Shown: positions 55,901 through 64,000 of the stretch, in pieces
Layout: every line of letters starts with the position of its first letter
Numbering within the stretch: position 1 is the first letter of the stretch
NCBI GenBank assembly: GCA_951799405.1
Contig: OX637361.1
Span: forward strand, 6,223,156 to 6,287,155
DNA length: 64,000 nucleotides
Reading direction: 5' to 3'
DNA from: Agapetus fuscipes
Taxonomy: Eukaryota > Arthropoda > Insecta > Trichoptera > Glossosomatidae
The notes under the pieces: model-generated
Databases searched by the model: none
What the model was told of the DNA's origin: nothing
Seen by the model: only the letters and a program-made list of their open reading frames with translations
Program-made: the position numbers and the translations under genes

Positions 55901-58900
55901 ATGCAATGCCTTGTTGTGTTAGCAATTTGTCCTTTCTGGTCACCATCCTCTTGAGTCGTGAATAGGAGCTGTTACCAATCCTAGAAGTATAAAATTCTTG
56001 AGTAAACTGTAGTGTGTCTTTCAAACATTTTTCCTTGAAAGATGTTTGTTGGATCTTATCGAGTACCCCATGAGTTTGGCTTTTCTCTTTAATATGTTCC
56101 TTATTAACCTTCAACGGGTTTTACTATTCGTACTTTTGTGTATTATGATATGATATGAAAAATTGAATATTAAAAAGCTTGCTTATTCTATGATGATTTA
56201 TTTCAGTCAATCAACAAACAATGGTCACTAAGATCAGTATGTTTAAAAAATCAACTTAATAAAATATTTTACCTAGAGAATGAGGAAAGACTGACGAAGA
56301 AAGTATATGTTGGTAGAATAGATGGATGTCGTGGTAGAGGAAGACCGAGAAAGGTATGGATGGACCAAATATCCGAAATTGCGAATGAATGGAATATCCA
56401 GAGTCATAATAAAAGAAGAGCTTGTATGAAGAAGGTTATGACTCTGGAGGAAATGAAAGAAGTATGTAAGGATAGAAAGAAATGGCGGTTGATCTGTGAT
56501 GTTGGCGGCTAGGGTTTGTTAAAGTAAAATTGGTTTTTATGATTTAGTTTTTTATGTCCATGTATATATTATAATTTATTGATTTTAAAAATGTAATTTG
56601 TCATGTATGTTCCTTGACTTATAGGTTGTTATGTGGCTGACCACCCATACTGTAAAAAATTGGTTCACTTTGCCAATGTCACCCCTGTTTCAGGGAAGGA
56701 CGGCAAGAGTTGCAAGGCTTATGTTCATTTGAGATTGGGTTTTTATATTGTAGGTCCACATGCGGCATGTGTTAGCGCGAAATTATACATGTCTGCTTGT
56801 GGGAATGCATTTAATATAAATCTTAAATGATATATATCTTTGCAGCTTAGATTAGATTAGATTAGATTAGATTACCTAGAATTTTACCAGTAGGTAATGA
56901 ATTTAAATCCAGCCATGGTGCATAAATTATTATTCAGAAAAAGTACTTTCATAGTAGAAGATGTAATATGAGAGCATTAAGCAGTTACAGAATTTTGTTG
57001 AGACAATCTCTATTTCAATTTTATAATGATCTTACCTTTCATCATCATTTTTGTGAACACTTATCCTATGTTGACACGCCATTATTATTTTGTTGTATTA
57101 AAGGTGGAAGGAAGTCGGCTGTATTGTAAATATGCTGCCAGGCCTCCGAGTGCGGCTTTGATTCCTCAGCACGTCGAGAAAGCCGTCAGACTTGCAAGTT
57201 ATGGTCGTCCTGGAGTGTCTTACTTGGATTTCCCTGGAACCCTTCTTAGAGTAAGCTAATAATAATTAATGTCTTATGTTGACCTCAACTGTACTTTTTT
57301 TGGTCTTCTCTTTCCTCTTTTCCTTTCACATTTTTTCTGTATACAAGTCTTTTCAAACAAGAGTTATAGCTATAAGCAACATAACTCTCACATTTAAATT
57401 AAATACATTATATAGGTTGGCGTCTGTAATCTTTGTAAAACAATGTATTTATAGATTGTTTACATCTTTGTGAAAAATATAGACTTTCTTCTTTGTCCCT
57501 GAAGCACATATTTTTTTCTACCATTTCAATTCACTTCTTTATCTACTATAAACAGTGTCTGAAGGTTGACCTTTTGTGCACATAAAATGATGTCATTATA
57601 CTCTTCACAGTGCAGAGAAAAATGATTATGTCACTTGACCATCCTAAAGGCAGGATAGAAACTCATATCTTCAGTACAAAATTGTGTAGGTAGCTTGAAA
57701 ATACACTAAAGCTCGACATAGTGTATTTAGCATAATTCCGTGATTATCGGAATCCATTTTGAATTTAATTATTACCCATACTGTAAAAAATGGTTCACTT
57801 TGCCAATGTCACCCCTGTTTCAGGGAATGTCGGCAAGAGTTGCAGGGCTTATGTTCATTTGAGGTTTGGATTTTATTTGTAAGTACACAATCAGCATTTG
57901 TAAGCGCGAACTACACGTGTTTGTTTGTGGGCATACATCTGAGAGCTTTGAATGAATATATCCTTGCAACTTAGATTATAGATGTCTTTAAATGGCTGAT
58001 GGGTTTTTTAATTGTGCAGAGTCGATTGTAAATATCGGTTCTTTCATATTATTATTTCAAATCACATTTGTTGTTTTTTACCTGCTTTATTTTGTGATTA
58101 GATTAGATAACCAACTTCATTAATCAGATAAAAATTCTGTTTTGTAAGTTTGTAACAATTGTAAATATTATTTTATTATTTTCAGAGCACCGTCAATGAA
58201 TCTGCAGTCATGTTTTCCTATGCCTCACCACCGTTGGACTACTGTCAACCAGCCCCAAAGCTTGTGAAGGAAGCTGCCTCCTTGCTGAGGAATGCTCAAA
58301 GACCTCTCGTTATCATTGGCAAAGGGGCAGCTTATGGAAGAGCAGAATTCGCCATCAGAGAACTGATCCATAACACCAATTTGCCGTTCTTGCCTACCCC
58401 TATGGGTTAGTTAAGTTTATTTGGATGCTTCATTTACCTTCTCAAAAGAGAAATGTACTCTCAAATATATAATTCTCGTGTCAGTGTTTGTGGTCACACC
58501 CCTCCGAAATGGCTTGACGGATTCTTATGAAATTTTGTACGCATATTTGATAGGTATAAGAATCAGCCAACAAGTATATTTCATACAGCTTTATGATTAA
58601 GAAGAGCGTACACAGTTTTTTTCTCAATTTTTTTCAACTAAATATATTTTTCATACTTACTTTTTTATTATTTGTCATCAAAACATACATACGATCTGAA
58701 ATTTTCACATTCCTACTATCACTTTTCAAGTGTGAATCGCAATTTTAGTATTTTCGTAGGAATAACACATTTTTCATCCATCAGGCTTCACACTCCTCCG
58801 AAATGGCTTGACCGTTGTTGAATGAAATTTTTCATTTTAGAATGGACCTTAGTTTTAAATTTAAAATATCAATGGAAATATAATTTTTAGTTTTTACTAT

Positions 58901-60441
58901 TTTGTTATTTATTTCATGGTCGTAGAAAAAGTATTGTATGCCACTGCACGTAATTAGTCTTTGTAACACTCGTGCTGTCAATTGTGCCATTCGGCTACTC
59001 GTGTTACAACACTCAATCATTACTAGGCAGTGGCATAAATAACTATTAATTACAGGAAAAGGTGTTGTGCCTGATGATGCAGAACAGTGTGTTTCTTCGG
59101 CCCGTACGTTGGCTTTATTGAAAGCTGATGTTATATTACTTCTTGGAGCAAGGCTTAATTGGATTCTGCATTTTGGAAGGCTCCCAAGGTTCGCCAATGA
59201 CGTAAAAGTCATCCAGGTAATGAAAACAGTAAAAAGCTTACTCAAAATTAAATCAAATTAAAATAACCAACATGTTTTTTGTATTTTTAGGTTGACATTT
59301 GTCCAGAAGAGTTGAACAACAGTATTTTGTCGCAAGTTCCAGTGCATTCTGACATTTTGCCGTTTGTAAATCAGTTGGTTGGCGAGCTCAAAGCTTCCAA
59401 ATTCTCAATGAATATTAAGTCCAACCACTGGTGGATCGCTCTGAATGAAAAACAACTGGCAAATCGAAAATTCATCCAGGTATAATATAATAAGTTTACG
59501 AATTTGTATGATCCAAACATTAGAAATACTCCCAAATAGACTTAACCGTTTACAATTACTTAAATAATAATCATAACATTATCAAATTATAATTAATTTC
59601 AATGTTTACTACACCTTTCGGATATTAGACGATCCATTCTGGGAGAACTTACATAATGCTCAACGTTTTGTTAGTGACGTCGCCAACGGCATCAGGAGGC
59701 ATCCTCTTTGCTCGATGACTGAGGATGAACTTGTTGAAATTAAATGTTCATCCTCAGTCATTGTGCAAATATATTACCTCCTGAAGACGTTGGCTACGTC
59801 GCCAATGAAACATTGAGAATTATGTAAGTTCTAATATTCGAAAAGTGTAGTTAACTTTGAAATTGATTGTAATTTTCAAATATGTCAAAAGCCCATAACT
59901 TCAGCTTAAAATTAACTGAACATTATCAATTTTTAATTCATAAAATTTTAGTTTTTCATTTTTAATTACACAATTACATCTGTTAAACCAGGGTCAAAGC
60001 TATCATCAATAGGACTTGACGCCACTGAAACCAACGTTGATTTCATAAAGGATAATTTCATTGCCAACGCCTTGTCCGCTTGAACATAGCATCAACAAAA
60101 TATCTCATTTAGCTACCTGCCAAGGAGACATCGCATTTACTTTGCCGGTTTTTTTGTGCGTACTCCATTCATGTGTCGGCAAAAAGTTTGAATATACAAA
60201 ATTTGATTGTTTGTTTTGACAAAGGCATAAATGTTTTCTGCTTTTTAATCTACAGGAGCAGTCATCCCTCATTGTTCCACCATTGAACTACTATGCGGTG
60301 TTTAACAAAGTGCAAAGCTGTATACCCAAAGATTGCATCATTGTGAGCGAAGGTGCCAACACGATGGACATAGGAAGAGGCATGCTTCTTAACTCATTCG
60401 CAAGGCATAGACTGGATGCTGGAACCTTTGGAACCATGGGC
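52996..60441 (+). CDS. Hacl1: 2-Hydroxyacyl-CoA lyase 1, 5' portion (eight exons)
   Basis: Thiamine-diphosphate enzyme that cleaves 2-hydroxyacyl-CoAs in peroxisomal alpha-oxidation to formyl-CoA and a shortened aldehyde. Exons: 52996-53052, 54235-54376, 55720-55877, 57104-57250, 58186-58405, 59056-59216, 59291-59479, 60256-60441; all AG/GT-bounded and in phase, 420 codons. N-terminal ThDP-enzyme domain: [39 protein letters not shown] with the ThDP-activating glutamate at about E52, [20 protein letters not shown], and [20 protein letters not shown]. Middle domain: [16 protein letters not shown] and [19 protein letters not shown]. The last visible exon ends GTFGTMG, the start of the C-terminal ThDP-binding domain; that domain and any peroxisomal targeting signal lie beyond the window (family about 570 aa). 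The start ATG is in [19 protein letters not shown]. The intron after exon 8 is interrupted by an LTR element. Confidence 0.95.
53410..54115. mobile_element. GGTTGCTAG-type long-TIR element with nested SINE
   Basis: The left end (CACCCGGCCTGGTTGCTAGG, 53430) faces the inverted right end (CCTAGCAACCTGGCCAGGTG, 54091). Further inside, CTTAGCAACCAATAACAAAT at 54064 is the right-arm inner word. A SINE-A fragment (53588-53740) interrupts it. It lies in Hacl1 intron 1. Confidence 0.55.
53588..53740 (-). repeat. SINE-A fragment (3' part)
   Basis: TCTAAGCTGCAAAGATATG at the left (tail side), CACATGCCGCATGTGGACC middle; the 5' third is missing. Confidence 0.72.
54722..54950 (+). mobile_element. CR1/L2-like LINE 3' end
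   Basis: About 54722-54868 encodes, in one frame, [20 protein letters not shown] then [20 protein letters not shown], the conserved last segment of CR1/L2-type RT proteins (A-P-WN-LP, FK-LKT-LF). It is followed by a short 3' UTR ending CCCTTGAGGTGTGACACACA and AATGGCGCTCTC. This 3' UTR end matches the type 2 tail of SINE-C. Confidence 0.8.
56278..56511 (+). mobile_element. LINE remnant, RT ORF C-terminus
   Basis: [60 protein letters not shown], then RKKWRLICD and a stop. Same family as the - strand fragment at 39846-40275. It lies in Hacl1 intron 3. Confidence 0.8.
56622..56873 (+). repeat. SINE-A, full length, well preserved
   Basis: CTTATAGGTTGTTATGTGGC start, GTCACCCCTGTTTCAGGGAA, CCACATGCGGCATGTGTTAG, and a TTAGATTAGATTAGATTAGA tail. 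Confidence 0.85.
57772..57982 (+). repeat. SINE-A, lacking the first bases
   Basis: Starts ACCCATACTGTAAAAAATGG, GGTTTGGATTTTATTTGTAA, TTTGTAAGCGCGAACTACAC; ends CTTGCAACTTAGATTATAGA. Confidence 0.8.
59591..59868. mobile_element. Foldback element, CTGAAGACGTTGGC family
   Basis: The arms (AATTAATTTCAATGTTTACT... and inverse ...GTTAACTTTGAAATTGATT) pair over most of about 120 bases. GATGACTGAGGATGAAC and GTTCATCCTCAGTCATT face each other at the centre. Contains CTGAAGACGTTGGCTACGTC at 59781. It lies in Hacl1 intron 7. Confidence 0.75.
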
Positions 60442-60475
60442 GTAAGGAATTAATGATTACTTTAATTAATAAAGC

Positions 60476-61470
60476 TGTAAGGCGCAAACTGAATGTGATG
60501 CATTTATTGATTGAAAGATTCAGATCCCATCATAAACAATATCATTTATTCACACCTTGCCTCATTTACAATTAATTCGTGAGTTCAATTGAATATAAAA
60601 TGTACAGTATCAAAGCATATAAAACAGTAATCAGATCAATGATAGATCAGTTAACAATACAGTATGTTATCATCCCATGATCAGGGAAATTGCGGGGAAA
60701 CCAACCCCTTACAATATTATGATAATTACATTGATAGAGAATGACCTCAAGCAGGTCATAACTATGCATATTTTCGCCAGTCACAGGCGTGAGCATTATT
60801 AATTACCCTTTGACAATAGGATAATGATTTCAATTGTGAGAAAGAGGGAAAGGGTTCCACCCGTAAGCCAAGGAGGTCAAGAAAGCACGCTGCCTTGCTT
60901 GTGAGGTGTGGAAGGATGAAACTTAGGTCCAAGTTGTCCCAGAAAGGAAGCTCGCTTGTCCCCGTTGTTCAGGAGGTAAAAAGGGGTGAGCTATAGGGGT
61001 GAGAAGTCCTAGAAAAGAAGCTTGCTCGACCTAGTCGCTCAAGAGGTACAGGGAGGTGAGACATAGGTGTGAGAAGTCCTAGAAAAGAAGCTTGCTCGGC
61101 CTGTTTGCTCAAGGAGTGTGTGATATATAATATACATAAAATAACCCCTTCAGTCATGTATGTCCTGGCACAGAAGCATTATGACGTCGGGGGGAGAGAG
61201 AAGGTGGGTTGGAGCCCATAGGATCCTTCTCAACTGACGAGTTCGTCCACTGGTTGGCCTTTTATACGATTTGGGCAGCTGATCTCCCCCTGGAGGGGAA
61301 AACCTTCACTACCCTTGGCCCTCAAGCTTCCCTACTCCATCCCTTACAACAGGCGGGGATGCAGTCGGCCACATAATATTATGTTCCAGATCCTTCTCTC
61401 TCCGAGCAGTAATAATATGAGTACAACAAAATCAAGTAAAATCTTAATAATATAGATATGCTACGCTACA
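60476..61470 (-). repeat. LTR (3' LTR of the - strand element)
   Basis: 995 bases, TGTAAGG... to ...GCTACA in + reading, i.e. TGTAGCG to CCTTACA in element sense. TATAAAAGG at about 61266-61258 and AATAAA signals near 60552 and 60508 in element sense fit U3-R-U5 order. It includes three diverged internal repeats around GTCCTAGAAAAGAAGCTTGC (60950-61115). Confidence 0.88.
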
Positions 61471-61495
61471 GACTCCCCCTCCTAGAGCCAAGGCC
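61471..61495 (-). other. Polypurine tract (- strand)
   Basis: GCTCTAGGAGGGGGAGTC immediately before the TGTAGCG start of the 3' LTR, as expected for plus-strand priming. Confidence 0.6.
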
Positions 61496-61727
61496 GTCCC
61501 GGACAGGCTCTAGGAAGTGTGGTCATCCTCTCGACAGGATGATGGTGAAGTTGGTGGCTGAGGTCCATATCTCTGGTAGATTGAGGCAGCTTGAAAAGCT
61601 ACCCGGCAGGAACAGCCGTTGTATTTCAGTTGTCCATGTCTTCGTCCACAGCAGCTCACAAGGCCGCTTGGCAGGTTCAGTTGTCCATGTCTGCGTCCAC
61701 AACAGCACACTAGGCTGCATGGCAGGA

Positions 61728-62336
61728 TGGGATGTCTGCGCTCACACAGCGCACAAGGCTGCATGGCAGGGATGTCTGCGCTCACAGCAGCGCACAAGGC
61801 TGCATGGCAGGGATGTCTGCGCTCACAGCAGCGCACAAGGCTGCATGGCAGGGATGTTTGCGCTCACAGCAGCGCACAAGGCTGCATGGCAGGGATGTCT
61901 GCGCCCACAGCAGCGCCCAAGGCTGCATGGCAGGGATGTCTGCGCTCACAGCAGCGCACGAGGCTGCATGGCAGGGATGTCTGCGCTCACAGCAGCGCAC
62001 AAGGCTGCATGGCAGGGATGTCTGCGCTCACAGCAGCGCACAAGGCTGCATGGCAGGGATGTCTGCGCTCACAGCAGCGCCCAAGGCTGCATGGCAGGAA
62101 TGTCTGCGCTCACAGCAGCGCCCAAGGCTGCATGGCAGGGATGTCTGCGCTCACAGCAGCGCCCAAGGCTGCATGGCAGGGATGTCTGCGCTCACAGCAG
62201 CGCCCAAGGCTGCATGGCAGGGATGTCTGCGCTCACAGCAGCGCCCAAGGCTGCATGGCAGGGATGTCTGCGCTCACAGCAGCGCACAAGGCTGCATGGC
62301 AGGGATGTCTGCGCTCACAGCAGCGCACGAAGCCGG
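61728..62336 (+). repeat. 41-bp minisatellite, about 14-15 units
   Basis: The unit contains GCTGCATGGCAGGGATGTCT and GCGCTCACAGCAGCGCACAA. Units differ mainly at one A/C (CGCACAAGG or CGCCCAAGG). The first unit is one base short and diverged longer units flank it (61640-61727 and 62337-62430). 41 is not a multiple of three and the unit has no stop triplet on the + strand, so all three + frames stay open for 240-320 codons; the - strand has TGA in one phase of most units. Confidence 0.92.
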
Positions 62337-63187
62337 TTGGCAGTTCTCCATAACTGTGCTTACGGTGGCTCACGAGGCTGCATGGCAGTATTCCAGCGTG
62401 AATGGTATCACGGCTGCTTGGCAAGATGAGTCACCAACTGGGGCAGCATGTCTTCTAGAAGCGGGTCCTTTTCGTCAGCGGAGGAAGTCCATCTTCCGCT
62501 GCAGGGCAGTCTCCCGGTGCGAAGACATGTGTTGTTTTCCGGTGATGAACTTGTCTTCCAGTGCAGGCTTTCTTCTCCTTAGGCAAGTCCATGTATCTTC
62601 CTAAGCGAGAATTAGTTTTTCAAATCATTAGTTTTTGTGTTCAACAATTTTAAATTGTAAGATGCAATCTTCTTTGGTGGTCCTTGAAGCTCGTCCCTTT
62701 TTCAGGTCAGTCCTTTGTTTGTGTCACATGTGGCCATCTCAGGACGGGCGCCACCGGTCTCCCAGGAATGTCATCCGTCTGTGTATTTTCGTGCCAGATG
62801 TGAACTTTCGACCATCTTCAAGCAAAGGAATGTGCATCACAAAACAAAATTTTACAAAGCAAGATAATTATTTGTAGAAAGTGACATAATTCAACCACTG
62901 TTCAATTGTTAGATTAGACAATTGGTATTTTAAAACCATTAGTATGGGGTTTCTGTTAACTTCCCGTTATTCAAAGATTTTTGTTTACAAAACATCTCAA
63001 TGGAGAGCCATCCCATATGGGATCTCCCCCTATTGTTTAAGTACAAAGACATTGCGTCACGTAACATGGCCCACATAATATCAATGCGGAAGTTACAATT
63101 TTGCATTCCATCTGATTTTGCAAAATTTTTGAAATTATTGATTTTACCGATATTACACAATTAGCTTTCACTGTACATTTAATTCAA

Positions 63188-63208
63188 GCCACTAAGTTGG
63201 GCGCCATT
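63188..63208 (-). other. Candidate primer-binding site
   Basis: TGGCGCCCAACTTAGTGGC on the - strand, three bases inside the right LTR. TGGCGCC starts are common for tRNA-primed retroelements; the matching tRNA was not determined. Confidence 0.6.
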
Positions 63209-63209
63209 T

Positions 63210-64000
63210 TGTAAGGCGCAAACTGAATGTGATGCATTTATTGATTGAAAGATTCAGATCCCATCATAAACAATATCATTTATTCACACCTTGCCTCATT
63301 TACAATTAATTCGTGAGTTCAATTGAATATAAAATGTACAGTATCAAAGCATATAAAACAGTAATCAGATCAATGATAGATCAGTTAACAATACAGTATG
63401 TTATCATCCCATGATCAGGGAAATTGCGGGGAAACCAACCCCTTACAATATTATGATAATTACATTGATAGAGAATGACCTCAAGTAGGTCATAACTATG
63501 CATATTTTCGCCAGTCACAGGCGTGAGCATTATTAATTACCCTTTGACAATAGGATAATGATTTCAATTGTGAGAAAGAGGGAAAGGGTTCCACCCGTAA
63601 GCCAAGGAGGTCAAGAAAGCACGCTGCCTTGCTTGTGAGGTGTGGAAGGATGAAACTTAGGTCCAAGTTGTCCCAGAAAGGAAGCTCGCTTGTCCCCGTT
63701 GTTCAGGAGGTAAAAAGGGGTGAGCTATAGGGGTGAGAAGTCCTAGAAAAGAAGCTTGCTCGACCTAGTCGCTCAAGAGGTACAGGGAGGTGAGACATAG
63801 GTGTGAGAAGTCCTAGAAAAGAAGCTTGCTCGGCCTGTTTGCTCAAGGAGTGTGTGATATATAATATTCATAAAATAACCCCTTCAGTCATGTATGTCCT
63901 GGCACAGAAGCATTATGACGTCGGGGGGAGAGAGAAGGTGGGTTGGAGCCCATAGGATCCTTCTCAACTGACGAGTTCGTCCACTGGTTGGCCTTTTATA
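63210..64000 (-). repeat. LTR (5' LTR of the - strand element), cut by the window end
   Basis: Matches 60476-61266 without any length change; I count two substitutions (C/T near 60746 and A/T near 61132). Confidence 0.9.

Larger units (their letters stand above)
61471..63209 (-). other. Internal region of the LTR element, no gag or pol
   Basis: 1739 bases. 61620-62440 is mostly minisatellite; the rest has only short frames with no reverse transcriptase, protease, integrase or gag feature on either strand. 62420-62600 is GC-richer and unrecognised. Confidence 0.7.
60476..64000 (-). mobile_element. Young non-autonomous LTR retrotransposon (right end outside the window)
   Basis: Two direct repeats (60476-61470 and 63210 to beyond 64000) enclose 1739 bases without gag or pol. 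Orientation is - strand: just inside the right LTR is TGGCGCCCAACTTAGTGGC (primer-binding-site-like), and just inside the left LTR is a polypurine tract CTAGGAGGGGGAGTC. It sits in the Hacl1 intron after exon 8. It depends on another element's proteins. Confidence 0.88.

Noticed and set aside
61728..62336. CRISPR-like array
   Set aside because: Units are contiguous 41-mers with no unique spacers, inside an LTR element of an animal genome; it is a minisatellite.
61458..62604. Long repetitive proteins on the + strand
   Set aside because: Three overlapping frames of the same stop-free minisatellite, on the strand opposite to the element's transcript; no start context or homology.

Overview
The window looks like one stretch of an insect nuclear genome. 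It is AT-rich, its genes are split by GT-AG introns, and it is crowded with SINEs, LINE ends, foldback elements and DNA-transposon remnants. No bacterial or organellar signature is visible. The order cannot be fixed from sequence alone; a hemipteran would fit, but that is a guess.

Three conserved genes form the skeleton. (1) The 3' part of Ate1 (arginyl-tRNA-protein transferase), + strand, 17-9297, six exons; the N-terminus lies left of the window. (2) A complete-looking SLC17-type major facilitator transporter, - strand, 43692-15924, eight exons that join in phase to 504 aa, with a 10.3-kb first intron. (3) The 5' three quarters of Hacl1 (2-hydroxyacyl-CoA lyase), + strand, from 52996; eight exons (420 aa) are visible and the rest lies right of the window. 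The genes are not functionally linked; they are ordinary neighbours.

Most of the sequence is mobile DNA. Ate1's last intron holds a 5.2-kb DIRS-like tyrosine-recombinase retrotransposon (3573-8760, - strand) with 192-bp inverted terminal repeats and an internal complementary region, but broken coding frames and a tandem triplication of a 186-bp segment. A TTAA-flanked piggyBac-type MITE with in-frame 81-bp repeats follows (10072-10672). A possible 3.2-kb terminal-inverted-repeat element covers 12023-15258. The SLC17 introns carry hAT-type elements with 8-bp target duplications (20286-20514, 24944-25187, 28091-28702, 37740-38601), a duplicated piece of an SLC17 exon (19162-19220), several perfect foldbacks, and three SINE families: A, with about 18 copies; B, tRNA-headed; and C, tRNA-headed. 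One C copy (26946-27390) carries a complete 5S rRNA-like head in front of the tRNA head. One C subtype ends in the same tail as a LINE fragment at 54722-54950.

The last intron of Hacl1 visible here is interrupted by a very young non-autonomous LTR retrotransposon (60476 to beyond 64000, - strand). Its LTRs differ at 2 of 791 comparable positions, and it has no gag or pol but carries a 41-bp minisatellite. The most novel-looking items are the 5S/tRNA composite SINE, the LTR element with its minisatellite cargo, the DIRS copy with intact ends but broken genes, and a set of foldback elements that share ribozyme-like core motifs.
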